Positions 48,134-60,059 of a stretch of 64,000 bases of DNA are shown here, piece by piece (positions within the stretch are counted from its first letter, which is position 1; every line of letters starts with the position of its first letter). Made by a program: the position numbers and the translations under genes. The notes below the pieces were generated by a model. It was given only the letters and a program-made list of their open reading frames with translations, was not told the DNA's origin and made no database searches. Origin of the DNA: Portunus trituberculatus (taxonomy: Eukaryota; Arthropoda; Malacostraca; Decapoda; Portunidae); assembly GCF_017591435.1 (NCBI RefSeq), contig NC_059272.1, positions 8,222,050 through 8,286,049 of the forward strand. Reading direction: 5' to 3'.

Positions 48134-48270
48134 GCAGTAAACCCCTGATTATCCAAAGCGAAAGGGGGCAAGCCTCTTTCGGATAAGAAGATTTTTCGGA
48201 TAATCCAGGTTTATGATTTTTTACCTAAAAAAATATAATTTTTTTTAGGTAAAATAAAATCATAAAAACT
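48134..48270. mobile_element. Tigger-like terminus with hairpin
   Basis: CAGTAAACCCCTGATTATCC begins next to TGCAG and resembles a pogo-group terminus. At 48210-48267 GATTTTTTACCTAAAAAAA is inverted to TTTTTTTAGGTAAAATAAAA, forming a hairpin. No second terminus is recognised. Confidence 0.45.
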
Positions 48271-48589
48271 ACTGTTATGAACGCCTACCCCTATCCCCCC
48301 CTTGGGGCACGCAAAGTTATCTTCCGATACCAGTCTTTCTTCCTTTTCCCGGTTTCTTTGGGCACCTTGGGCATGGTGATGATGAAAGAAGCGAAGTGGA
48401 AACAGGTTGTAGAATGCGGCTCGCAAGTGTAAACACAGTGGCGTGACTGCCAACTGCCAAAATGAAGTGACAGAATTATATGAACTGAATGAATCCTTTC
48501 ACCATAGGTTGGCAAAAAAAGTTAACTAGGGATGCCAATCAGTCATAATGCATATTTGCCAAATTGACTTACTCGACCTTATTGACTTA

Positions 48590-49268
48590 ATTCCCATCCG
48601 GTTGTTGCTGGGTTGGGTCCCATGATGCTCTCCTGTACTCTCGCCATGCCTCTTAGTCACGTGCCAATGCTACCATCTCTGCTGCTGTGTCTGTTTCAGC
48701 TGTTTCCATAATGTCTTCTTTGGCCTTCCTCTTGGTCTGCTACCATACACTTTCCTGTACAACATTGTCCTCGGCCATCTTTCATCCTCCATCCTCTCTA
48801 CATGTCCATACCATCTTCTTTGGTTGTCTCATACTATGTCCACTATTGTCCTTGTGACTCCGGCCATTGCTCTTACTCTCTCATTCATTATTCCGTCCTC
48901 CCATCTTGTATTCATTGTTCTTCACAGACAATGCATTTCAAATGCCATTAATTTGTTATTTTCCCTTTCTTTTTAACATCCAGCACTCAGATCCGTATAA
49001 TGCTGTTGGGATTACAATTGCTCATAGAAGACGTAGCTTTAGGCCGGTTGTTAGAGTGCATTCTCTCCAGACTTTATTTAGCTTCTTAAATGCCGCATAA
49101 CTCATCGACACCCTGCTATTGACCATTTTGAATTAATCACGATCCTTGGGAAAATTTACTCCTAAGTAGATAAAGGAGTCCACTTGTTCCACTGCACCTG
49201 AATTCAGCATTATTCTGAACTGTTCTTCTCTTCCTATTTTCATGGCTTTTGTCTTTTGTGCACTGATA
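48590..49268 (-). pseudogene. RTE-like LINE, reverse transcriptase C-terminal remnant
   Basis: The minus strand reads LTISAQKTKAMKIGREEQFR, VEQVDSFIYLGVNF, AFKKLNKVWREC, VIPTALYGSECWMLKRK, RRWYGHVERMEDERWPR and YGSRPRGRPKK. This order is characteristic of RTE-clade and related LINE C-termini. It has stops and frameshifts and is cut off at 49270 by the Tigger copy. Confidence 0.72.
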
Positions 49269-49274
49269 GTGAGT

Positions 49275-49835
49275 CGAAGTGTAGCTGGATATTATTCACA
49301 GACACGAGAGAGGCGAGAAAACTAATAGCATTGCTCGCCACCATCTTGACACCATCTACTGTCTCTACTATTTTCAAGTCAGCAGTCTTGCAGTCCTTGC
49401 AAGCTAAAAGAACCACCTGAACTCGTGACTCTACAATGGATAAAATGGAAAGCCTTGTGGAAATGTGGTACATAAGTTTCGTATGTGATACAATGATGCG
49501 CCCTTTGTTTACATTCCACAGGTTGCTGGTTAGTGTCTTTCCCGTTTCACTCTGCCTCCCTTCATAGATTTAAGATCATCAACATTATAAAGTTACGTAC
49601 ATACATACATTAGCGTATATTATAATGACTTAAATTAAACTGCCTAAATGTTTAACTTCATAATTTTTACTTTCATTAAACCTTTCACTGTACTATGATG
49701 CACTCTCGCTTTGTTTACTCTCAATGGAAGTTCAAGTCAGAGGTTAAGCTTGTTATAATCGGTTCGTTTAACGAAGTTTTGCTTAACGAAGGGTTTTTAG
49801 GAACGTAACCCTTTCGTTAAAACGGGGGTTGCCTG
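49275..49835 (+). mobile_element. Tigger-type MITE copy 3, 5'-truncated
   Basis: GTAGCTGGATATTATTCACA onward matches the interior of 28710-31775 and 32767-33675. It ends with the shared inverted terminus (ACGGGGGTTGCCTG) followed by TA. The 5' half is missing, and the junction is directly with the RTE-like LINE remnant. Confidence 0.75.
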
Positions 49836-49837
49836 TA

Positions 49838-50234
49838 CACAGTACAGCTTGATGATAGATGACTTTATTTGCATGATAAGGTGACAATGTGAGTGCTGAG
49901 TGAGTACTGAGGTGCCAATGAGAGTTGATTGACTTGAACGAGAGTGGGTTTGACTTGAGAGTGTGGCACGAATGAAAACGAGAGAGATATGAGCGTATTT
50001 ATGTGAATGTAGCTGGATCAAGAAGAGGAAAACCAGAAAAAAGAGGTTGCCAATAGTACAGCTGAGAAGGACAGATATGGGCCAATGAGAAGTAAGAATA
50101 ATGAACCAATCAGGTGGCAGAACTTGGCCAATCAGAAGAGGTCAGGCAGAGAGAAGGAAAGTGACCTGTTGAAATCACAAAGGGAGCTGATGTCTCACAG
50201 GAGAAGAGGAAGAAGGATCATGTTCATGTGTGAA

Positions 50235-50276
<42 letters not shown>

Positions 50277-50415
50277 GGGGGTAGGGTGACATGGTACAAT
50301 GGTGGTTTAGAAGGAATGAAGATGACTGATACATTTACTTATGTATTTCTTATTATCTATCTATTTACACTAATATTAATCTTTCTTGCTGCACTTTCAA
50401 ATTCTTTAACCAAGT

Positions 50416-50417
<2 letters not shown>
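49838..50417. other. Unassigned stretch with (GA)n
   Basis: GA-rich sequence with a (GA)n tract at 50240-50272. No gene is recognised. Confidence 0.4.
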
Positions 50418-50449
<32 letters not shown>

Positions 50450-50741
50450 TTATGGCCTATATACTTGAAGAGTTTATGTGGGAAGCGCTGTTAAGCTTCC
50501 GCCCATTAGTGGCACAGGCTATTTTATGTATAGTGGTACCCATATTAGGGCCCATACCATCTCCCATACACATCTTTGGTGTAACCACCAAAAACCTTGG
50601 TATCATGGTGACATGTAGGTAACTTCAAACCACTCGACAAATGGCATAGCTTAAAAGTGGTATGTGGTGGGGTTCGAACCTACGCGTGGACGTCTGCCCG
50701 ATCCCATGCTCACCACCTTATTCACTATGCCACCGCCTCCC
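50418..50741 (-). mobile_element. tRNA-derived SINE with poly(A) tail, minus strand
   Basis: On the minus strand the head GGAGGCGGTGGCATAGTGAA (box A) and GTAGGTTCGAACCCCACC (box B) are tRNA-like. The body is about 220 bp and the tail is a 30-base A run (T run at 50418-50447 on +). Confidence 0.78.
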
Positions 50742-51344
50742 TCATTACTGGTAGTTCTTAGCTATGTTAAGCAAGGCCACAGTATTATTCGTAACAATCA
50801 CTCTTGTAACGTTGCATGGCAGAGGACTTCATCATTCATGGTAGCAGCATGACCCTCTCCAAGCAAGTGCTAGATGCAAATGTTGGATGTCACCAGATTC
50901 CCCACTTAGGAATACAAGTCTAACAGGATGCGTAAAGAAGGAGGCCAATGTCATCTGAGGAGTATTCAAAAGAGGCTTACGGTGGTAGTATTAATCAGCC
51001 CCTTCCCCGCTCCTTCCCCATCCCCATCCCCATCCCTGGGATTGGAGTAGTAGAGAACAACACCGCTCCCTTCCCGGAGCCGGAGACTCGGACGGGGTCC
51101 AAGAATGCTGTTGGTAGCCCTTTCAATCCAATAGCCATGGAAAATAAGGCAATTAATGCATTTCTCTCCTACAGTTTAGTTGGAATATATTGTGTAATGT
51201 AAATTAATGCATAAAAATAGTGATCTACAGATAAATAGCAAATGAAAAGTTGAGATGTTGGTAACCATGATAATAATCAAGATCACCATTGTAGTTGTTT
51301 TGCCGCTCAGAAATCAGAATATGGCTTGTGAGTGAGTCTCTGAA

Positions 51345-51578
51345 ATGGAATCCAACAAGCGTACCAGCCCTATTGGGGTAGTTGCGAAGGACTACCTTGT
51401 AGAACAGCAAAAGTTGTTGCTAGAACAGCTGAAGGTGGTGAAGCTGCAGCAGCAAGGAGAGAGGGAGAAGAATGAAGAGTGTATGAAGCTGTGGAAGTTG
51501 CAGCAAGAGAAGGAGAGACTGAAAATTCTACTGTTGAAACACCAACTTAGAGAAGGGTCAAAAGAAGAGTGGATTTAA
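51345..51578 (+). pseudogene. Coiled-coil C-terminus of the Harbinger second ORF
   Basis: MESNKRTSPIGVVAKDYLVE, then QQKLLLEQLKVVKLQQQGER and a Lys/Glu/Leu-rich helix to SKEEWI. It has the look of the C-terminal coiled coil of the Myb/SANT protein in Harbinger elements and converges on the transposase. The Myb domain itself is not seen upstream, so it is probably truncated. Confidence 0.5.
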
Positions 51579-52264
51579 ATGGGTTAAATTATACACATAG
51601 AAATTCTATATCAAAATCACATTTTTTATTAAATATGTATTGACTTACATTATTTTTTCATTGCCCCTTTGCTTGGCACACCATTCATTATATACAAGAC
51701 TGCAAAGATTAAAAGTACTCTCTTATGATTCTATTTCCATTTCCTATTTGTCTATAATCATTATCACAAACAGCAAGACTAAAATATTTATAATTTAATC
51801 ACAATCAAAAAAGTACTTCAGACACCTGCCAAGGGCAAACAAAACAAGATGAAAAAAAGGCCCACTCATTTGCTGTGTCCCACAAGGTCATGGCTAGTCC
51901 AAAACAAAGTGTCTTGACACCTTCCTCTTGAAGGAATTCAAGTCGTAGGATGAAAGAAATATAGAGGGAGGTAGGGAGTTCCAGAGTTTACTAGTGAAAG
52001 GGATGAAGAAATGAGAATACTGGTTAACTCTTGCATTAGAGAGGTGGACAGAATGGAGGAATTGAGTTTTTGATGCATTGAACAGTATTAAGTCATAATA
52101 ATTTCTTTATAATCATATCTATGACAGATGGAGACAAACTTGCAGTGATCTGTTATAATTTGAAATATATGAATAATTATGTTGTCTTACATTACTTTTT
52201 TCATTATCACCTTGCTTGGAACACCTTACATTACATACAAGTCTTAAAAGTAATCCCTTATAAT

Positions 52265-53610
52265 TTATTCTCGCTTAAGGCGACCCAGCAGAGATTCATT
52301 GTCACCATACCTTTCTGGGACAAAATTGTCAACATTGACATGTGCATGTGGCAAATTATAACCTTCAGCTACTTCATACCCCATATCAAGTCTTGATGTT
52401 ATGGCAATGTTATGCAAGATTGCTGAAGCTACAATGATGGCCTGAGTTGTTTTTAGATTTGTTCTCATGCTGCTCCCAAGGCATGGAGAACCGATGCTTT
52501 AGAATACCAAAACCCCTTTCTATGGTGTTCCTAGTTTTAATGTGACTTGCATTGTAATGTTGTTCTTTAGGGCCATTAGGGACAACAGTGGGGTCAACAG
52601 GTACCTTCTATTGGCATAGCCACTATCACCTAAGAGATGACCTGGGAGGCGGCCATCATGTAATTCATCACCAATTACACTATTTTCAAAGATCCTAGTA
52701 TCATGAACACTGCCTGCCCACCTAGCAACAATATTATAAAATTTTAGGACAGATCCACAAATGGCCTGAATGTTTAATGAAAAATATCCTTTCCTACACC
52801 TGAATATCTCTGAGTCATTAGATGTAGGTTTTACAATAGGTACATGGGTACAGTCTATGCAACCTATGACACTAGGCATACCAGCAATTGCATAAAAATC
52901 TTCCTTCACTTTTGGCAGATCAGTGGCATTAGGGATTCTTATGTACTGGTGTACAAGGCCTGCTATTGCCAGGGCAACTCTGGCCGGGCATTGACTGACT
53001 GTTTGTGAGACATCATAGCAGTCAGCAACAACTACCTGGTGACTTCCGTTACCCATAGCTGCCAGAGCCAGCAGGACTTGGTAGTATAGTGGCACACAAC
53101 AACCTGGAATAAAAAAAATATAAATATACATAAATTATACTTTGGGGAGTAATAGAAGAGATGGCAGTGGTGTTATCAGGATGAAAGAAAGGAGAGAAAG
53201 ATGTCAAGGGAGTATTTGTGAATGCAATCTTGTATGCTTTTTGTTGAAAATATATGTGATGTTAATATAGTTAGGTAAACTTTAGCTGCTGATGATGATG
53301 TACCATATTACTGAAGTCTGCATTGCTGTTAACAGATAGTATTTGTCTGAAATGGCTCACAATTTTATAAAATTGTATACCTCTGGTCAGTAGAATCTGG
53401 AAGTTGGTCGCTGATCTTAACAATGATGTCATGTACCGACTCTTTCCGCAACCGAAATCTTTCAATGAATTCCGAGTCGGACATTGCAGTGAATGGGTTC
53501 ATGCGGTCTGGTACTACTTGCCGCTCACGTCTCAGACCAAACCTTCCCATGGCCGCAACTGCTCTCTGACCTCCGTCAAATTGTCCCCACTGCTGCCAGG
53601 GGTTATACAT
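52265..53610 (-). pseudogene. Harbinger (HARBI1-like) transposase with one intron, decayed
   Basis: Exon 1 (53610-53381) opens MYNPWQQWGQFDGGQRAVAA and ends before a GTATAC donor. The acceptor TTATTCCAG leads to exon 2 at 53103 (GCCVPLYYQVLLALAAMGNG). DDE motifs are VIGCIDCTHVPI (first Asp), GSVHDTRIFENS (second), LGDSGYANRRYLLTPLL and, in a shifted frame, NTIERGFGILKHRF (Glu). A further shift leads to RTNLKTTQAIIVASAILHNI. The exon joint is also out of phase by one base, so at least three frame breaks exist. Confidence 0.82.
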
Positions 53611-54065
53611 TATGATAGCTCTGCAATATGAATAGATTTATTAAGTAATGAAAATAAAATTAATGTCAATAAATCTACAACAAAGTTGCCTACTAGTGGT
53701 CCTTTTTCACACTTTTGTTGCTCTTGGAAATAATAAGTAGCCAAATAATTACTTTTCATCAATTAAGTAGAAATTAATCCAACTTAATCAAGCTAATCTA
53801 ATCTACACAAACCAGACTAATCTAACATAATCTAACTAAACTAGCCTCATCTAACCAAACTTTCCTAACCCAAGTAAACTAACCTAACCCAAGTAATCTA
53901 AGATTCAACACAAGTTTCCCTACAATCTTTATACTCATCTGTGTTGCTATTACACAAAATGTAACCTAACAAAAAAAAAAAAAAAAACTTTGCTCACCCC
54001 CTCCTCACATGTATTTTTAAAACATCAGTGTCAGCATTATAATTAATTTGTGGTGGGTAATACAT

Positions 54066-54460
54066 TTCTATTTATGAAGCCTAGGGTCCTATTTGCCCTA
54101 TTTCTTGCTTCCAAACACTGCCTAGAGAATTTCATAGTTTTGTCTACCACTACACCTAAATCTCTTTCTTCTCCAACTGTCTCTAACCAACATCCTTCCA
54201 TCTTATAGCTAGAATTTCTATTGTCCTATATGCATAACCTTACACTACTGTGAGTTAAAACTCCATCTGCCACTTATCTGCCCATGCTACCAACCTTTTA
54301 TCCTGTACTTATCCTGAGCCCCCTGTATTGTATTAGGATCTTGAATCATCAGCAAACTTCAGTATTTAACTGTGATCCCTATATCGAAATCATTAATATA
54401 TACTAAAATAAAAGTAGCCCTAGCACTGATCCCTGAGGTACTTCCTTTCCATATATAACA
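54066..54460 (-). mobile_element. CR1-like LINE fragment nested in Harbinger
   Basis: Aligns with 43520-43890 of the nested LINE; for example TATTTGCCCTATTTCTTGCT occurs in both. It is more diverged and has deletions. No open frame remains. Confidence 0.72.
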
Positions 54461-55141
54461 GAGCTGTGGCAGCAACTGATAGGCCATCACCTACTCATCT
54501 GTAAGGATAGTGCAATCTAACTCTTGCTTTTCTTTGACCTCAGGAGTGTTTTAACTTCATTTTTGAAGTAAAAAGTAAAACAAATAAATAAATAATTCAG
54601 CATAATGCAGCCGATTTGGCTGTGTTCATTATAGGTAAAACTGTCTCATATATACCTAGATTTCAAAAATTTTCAGAATTCTTCACAAATACAAAAGCTA
54701 CAGGAGAGATAATATCTTAATTATATTGCTTACCTTTCCATAATTGAAGGTGGAAAAACGCTAGGAGATCCAAACACTCTGCTGACATGGGCTGGTATGC
54801 CTACAATCACAAGAGTACATCGATGTCTCCAGAAACATTACAAATATATCCATATAAAGGAAATCTGAAATGCTATATCATTCATTATTTTTTTCCCACG
54901 CTTATAAAAGCATTACCTTTTATAAAATATAAACAATAATTGTATTGCTTCCAAAAATATATGACGGGGACGGCGAAGATGTCCTCTCTCCCACCCCGTC
55001 GAGTCAACGCTTTTTCTACCCCTTCCCACCTCTGTACCTGCAGTTTAGAATGACCCCGACAACACGGGGATGTTTAATACTACCCGAAACGGCCAAGGCA
55101 ATGCGAAGGGGACGGGAAGGGGAAGGGGAAGATTAATACTA

Positions 55142-57035
55142 TGGCGGTTAGGGGATAGCAGTGTTGTCCAAAATGCATTCAAAGGATGCGCAATGGAGAC
55201 CCATTTGATTGCTGCAAAAGTAGGTAGGTCAGCTGTGGAGTGCTGCAAGGGTGCTTATGTCACAATGGGGTGGTAGGAAGAACGTCAGGGTCACCCATGG
55301 AAAGCCAGAAATTGGCAGAAAAATAGATATCATGGCACAGCAGGAGTGCTGCTAGCAATCCCACCAAATCAACTTTTCCCATCATCCAACAACCTCAATG
55401 CGACCTGTTCATTTTTGAGGTGCAGCAAGGGCACACAACAATCATCTGATTGGGACAGGGGCTTTAGAGAAATGCAAACTTTAGAAGTCAACGAGAATGT
55501 AGTAGAATATAGATTGAAATCAGCTGCCACAGCCACATTTTTAGTCCAATAAAATCACAAGGAAAAATTTAATAAATCTAATCCCACAGTTGCAAACCAC
55601 AGAACTTGTAAGTTAAGTGATAAGCCAGGGCATCCTTAACTCAAGTATATTTAGTGCAAAGCATTGCGTTTATCTATGGGTTGCTTAGATAAGGATCATG
55701 GGAGAAAAGGGCTGTAATAACCCATATCCTTGTCAAAGGAAGCATTACAATGGGTTGTTCCCTCAGTATGGGAAGTCTACTCAAAGAGTTGAAAATGAAG
55801 ACCCCCAGAGAAACCTCCATTACTCTGGCATCAGTGTCCAGCAAGAACACTAGTTTTGCCAACTGTACAAATACCAATACATACAACTGAGAATAAAGTC
55901 ACAACGACTCAAACACTTTTAGACCAATATTTGCAGAGATCATTTATAATAACATCCTGCTTGGCTAATTTAAAGTATCAAGTTGTAAGACAAGTTCAGT
56001 TATAATTACAGGTATTCACAAGAAGTACTGAAAGGAAAGAGAATGAAGTGGTGCTTGAACATTATGCAAAAGGTAAGAAGGACCTTTAAATGCAGTAGTA
56101 GTAGGTCAGTTGCCCAATTATAAAAGTCCTGTGGGTCTGGCAGGAGTACATGATTGGTTGATGAACTTAAGGCTATAAACTTGGAGACCCCAAGCTAAAT
56201 ATAAAGGGGAAATAAGCTTGCTGATACGTGCTGACTTTTATGACATAGTACATGGAGGGTATGTACAGGAAAAGAGAATAGTATTGTTACCCACTATATA
56301 TGGTTGCAGGGAAAGGGAACAGTATTATTACCCACCATATATGGTTATGCCTTAAGTGGTCATTTTAATGCACCTGATGATGGAACTAAGGTGGAGGTAG
56401 TAACTTTTCTTAAAATAGCAACACACCCAGTAGAGATGCAGCTCAGTAAAGAAAAGGTGGTGAAGAGTCCCTTAGAGATTAAAGATCTAAATATTCTCAG
56501 AGTTAGACCACTCTCCCCCCAATACTAAGCCTGTTGTTGATGTGTGGGTGCTTCAGAGCAGGGGGTAGGTGCACAGAGGGGTGGGACTTCTGGGTCCTAT
56601 CTTGGTCTTGGGCATCTGTCCCCTGCTTGACAAAGTTTGCTTGGTTTTTCCCTATTCTCTAGTCTTGTCCTCTTCCTACGACGTCTTCCCCACCCACTCT
56701 CACTTTTCCATATCCGTTTCCTACACCATGTCAGTGGGATGCGAGACTGGCCCTAGTGTCAGCGACAAATGGCCTGAGTGATGTCACGGGTACGACAAAC
56801 CCTCTCTAGGGAGTGGACCATTTATTTTCTCCATATTCTTCACAGGATCACCATGCTTCATGATGAAATTTCTAATCCTCTTGTAGGGGCTTCTAGGCCT
56901 GCCCCTTCAACACAATCCCCAGATTTTCTTGGCTTTACTGACCTGGCTCTACCCATAACTTAAACTAAGGACCTCCCTCTGTCAACTTCCACCCTCTCAG
57001 CCCTGCTTACTACTTACTTCTCTGCCTAGCACTCT
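55142..57035. other. Unassigned stretch
   Basis: No gene, RNA or clear repeat family is recognised. A short direct repeat (ACCCACTATATATGGTT / ACCCACCATATATGGTT) lies near 56290 and 56331. Confidence 0.4.
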
Positions 57036-57950
57036 TCCTTCTTGTATCTTTCTGTCCCCTCTTCCTCATCACCACTCTTCAACCTTACACCCCAACAAAA
57101 CTGCAACCCCACCCTCACCAACATTCAACAGCTTCTCTGCCTCATACTTCTACTTTCAAAACTACAAACTCCTCCTCACACTCTCGCTCCTCCATCCTCT
57201 CTCAATAGATCTCTCAACTGGATCCCTTTAGCTCCCAGTGCTGGGACAGATATTTCCACATCCCCATGACTGCCCAGTACAATGACAACGCACTTCTATT
57301 TAATTATTTAGGCTTCTCTTCTCAACCTGCTACATGGTTCTTTAACAAAACTCTTTCCACCACCACATCACATTTGTCCTGCCCCACTTCTACTCCTGCT
57401 AGTCTCTCTTTCTCTTCCATACCCTTCTTCTTCACACCCTCTTCCTTCACATCCACATCTCTATCCTCATCTATATCTGTTCTCCATCTACTTCCACTCT
57501 TTATTTCAACATCAAATCCCTTCTCAGTGTTGAACCCTGAATTCTCTGTCTCTTTCTTCATCTTCCCATCCACCTCTTCCACAATGTTCTCGTACATACC
57601 GAACCAAGTGATCCCTTTCTTCCACAACCTCAGCTTCCACCATCAGGCCCCCCACACTTCCACACCCTCTCCAACATCTCCTTATCCTCCATCAAAAAAG
57701 ACCTTCACTCCTCATAATTCCCTTACTACTTCACTTGAGACATAAATACACTACAGCAGAGGTTCATTGTCCCCTTCACAATCTTCCTCTGACTCCTCTA
57801 TCACCCTCTGATACTAAAACAATTTTTAGTACCACAGCAGAGGTTCACTATCCACCTCTAAACCTTCCTCCGACTCGACTCTCATACCATGTTCAGACAC
57901 TAACACCTGCAGTTCTCATACCCCTCCACTGATCTTCAAGTTGAAACTAT
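57036..57950. repeat. CT-rich low-complexity stretch with an 82-bp duplication
   Basis: The + strand is rich in C and T, and a 159-codon Ser/Thr/Pro/Phe-rich open frame (57266-57745) is probably compositional. An approximately 82-bp unit containing CAGCAGAGGTTCA occurs at about 57753 and 57835. Confidence 0.45.
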
Positions 57951-58013
57951 GGAGGCTATTGAAACCTTTATATTTCTAGTTCTGTCTTCCCTCACTCCCT
58001 CACCTCCTGATCC

Positions 58014-58501
58014 TCAATTAAACTCTCTCTCCACTACTATTGCTTTCTCCTCTTCCAACTCTAGTGGTTCCTTTTCAACTACCTGAACTATGCTTCTTGA
58101 CCTTCCCTTACCACCTTCTGTTGTGCAACTTTCCATCAGGTTACAGAACAGAATTTCTTTTTTTATGTTGTTGCTTGACACAAAACAAGCATATATCAGT
58201 AGCTGAGAACACTGAGTGATATCAGTCGTTTCATTACACTGGATGGCAAAAACAGAGGAGGCTATTACTTGGTTGAGAGTTTGATCTATCCTTTTCTTGA
58301 CTGTATCATTTGACAGAGAAATTTGGGAAAGCTTGTTTGCACTATCTTTCCCCACATAGTATACTTGGTTTTATGAGAGACTCTCCAATGTTATGATTCT
58401 TCTTGTTCTATGCAATCAACATGGCGATCTCATAGGAAGCCTCAACAACCTTCGAAGTTTGATGCCGAAATGACCCACTGTCATCCAACTTAGCTTGCTT
58501 C

Positions 58502-58542
<41 letters not shown>

Positions 58543-58720
58543 CAAAGAATGCCTTGGGCTTGTCAGCTAAAGCAGGGTGTGTTGTCCTCAAGTGGCATTC
58601 CAAGCGTGAGGGCCACATTCCATCATTGCTCAGTCTTGTAACATATCACACACTGTGGAACCTCGGTGTCACCCTTTTCGAGGGACACAAATCCAAATCG
58701 AACGTAATCTTCAATATATT
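58014..58720 (-). pseudogene. hAT transposase relic, ZBED5/SCAND3-like
   Basis: The minus strand reads MWPSRLECHLRTTHPALADK and PKAFFE (BED-finger end). A 37-base A run (58506-58542) follows, then KQAKLDDSGSFRHQTSKVVE and ASYEIAMLIA, then DSANKLSQISLSNDTVKKRI and FAIQCNETTDITQCSQLLIY. This order is that of ZBED5/FAM200-type hAT transposases. Stops, a truncated C-terminus and the poly-Lys expansion show it is dead. Confidence 0.75.
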
Positions 58721-58799
58721 TCCACTTCTTGGCACTAATTGCAAATTATTTGATGTGCATTTGGCAGTACGTATCTGTGAACAACGCAAAAAGCATGTG

Positions 58800-59100
58800 T
58801 AAGGTAAGGTAAACGTCACCACATAATAATAAACACCACAACATGATGATAATCATATCCACATGATTAATAACACACATGATCGTAAGCACCAAAATAT
58901 AACCATGATTACCACTATGCTATAATGATTTAACATTCAGTGATAAACACTGCATGATCATAAACACATCATGATTATTAAACATAACATCATGATCACA
59001 AGCACATCAGGATCATAACCACGTGTTCAAGAAACAAATCAACATGACCATTAATACAATTTACCATTAACAGCTGTGATGTATTAAAATAAAATTTAAG
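58800..59100. repeat. Degenerate CATGATNATAA-type repeat
   Basis: Words such as CATGATCATAA, AACACATCATGA and GATCATAA recur about every 25-30 bases. It is a decayed simple repeat with no gene. Confidence 0.55.
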
Positions 59101-59103
59101 TAC

Positions 59104-59230
59104 AGTGGTACTTCAACATACGATTTTAGTTTGTTCCGTGACGATCGTTGTATATAAAAAAATCGTATAGCAAATCAATTTTTGCCATAGAAATTAATGG
59201 AAATCCAATTCATTCATTCTTGATATGAAT
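59104..59230 (+). mobile_element. Terminal fragment of a mariner/Tigger-like element
   Basis: ACAGTGGTACTTCAACATAC followed by GATTTTAGTTTGTTCCGTG matches the terminus at 26132 in word order. The other end is not found. Confidence 0.45.
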
Positions 59231-59423
59231 TTACCCCCACCCCAAAAAAAAGAAAATAACATGCTTTTAATATAAGATAAATACAATGTTTATTGTATGC
59301 ATGATATAAATTAACTATATTGCTCAAAATAACAACTTAACCCACAAAACTCGGGACACATCAATAGACGCAAGGCATGGGGCACGTCGTTAGACGTTTA
59401 GGCTTTTTATGGCTATATTTTGG

Positions 59424-59829
59424 TTATTTTTTCCCATTTTCTTTGCTCCTACCATTTATCATTGGTGACACAGTGACATAGAGCATATGTTTACTCCTGA
59501 TGAGTGTTGCCAGCTCACAAGCAATCAACAGTGATTTCATTGTGTCTGATTCCACCACCTCTCCCGTGCACCTTACTTCTATACCTTGGGTTTCTTGCCA
59601 TGTTATGGCGAGACAATTTTTGAATTGCTGCTGCTGTGCGGCCATTCCCACCAGCCGCAGGGCACGGCTCTGTACGGCGTCCAGTCTCTGCAGGTGAGTG
59701 GCGGCACTTGACATCCAGGACAGGGCACCGTACTCCATACAAGTCCGTATCTGAGCCTTGTAGAGTGTAAGGATGCCCCAGGAGTCAAGGCTTCCCGCCG
59801 TCCGACACGGGACAGAGACACGCAGGAGG

Positions 59830-59830
<1 letters not shown>
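59424..59830 (-). pseudogene. Jockey-type LINE C-terminal fragment
   Basis: The minus strand reads RREALTPGASL / LDSWGILTLYKAQIRTCMEY, GALSWMSSAATHLQRLDAVQ and SRALRLVGM. This is the conserved post-RT region of jockey-like LINEs. It lies head-to-head with the plus-strand LINE starting near 59910, separated by a (CT)n tract. Confidence 0.65.

Positions 59831-59833
<3 letters not shown>

Positions 59834-59908
<75 letters not shown>
59834..59908. repeat. (CT)n microsatellite
   Basis: A perfect 75-bp tract at the boundary between two opposed LINE sequences. Confidence 0.95.
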
Positions 59909-59910
<2 letters not shown>

Positions 59911-60059
59911 GTTGCCTTTTAGCAGTGAGGGAGGGAGGTTCCGCTGTCCCCCGGAGCTATAACAGTGCTCTATGTTTCCATTCTGAGTTTGTGGTAGAGG
60001 GTTGTGTGTATCTCTAGTGTATCGTGCTTTATCATCCCACTGCCTAGTGGTGGTGAGTG

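Larger units (their letters stand above)
50986..55141. mobile_element. Second Harbinger element (about 4.2 kb)
   Basis: TAGTATTAATC at 50986 is inverted at 55131-55141, followed inward on both sides by CCCCTTCCCC-type sequence. Inside are a plus-strand coiled-coil ORF at the left, a minus-strand transposase and a nested LINE remnant, the convergent two-gene layout of Harbinger. Exact termini and target duplication remain uncertain. Confidence 0.6.

Noticed and set aside
50948..51202. 84-codon ORF with PIPIPIPG
   Set aside because: It runs across the proposed left end of the second Harbinger element and encodes its CCCCATCCCC-type terminal repeats, so it is probably spurious.
57266..57745. 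159-residue Ser/Thr/Pro-rich protein
   Set aside because: No domain, CT-rich composition and no regulatory context. It lies in a low-complexity stretch between dead transposons.
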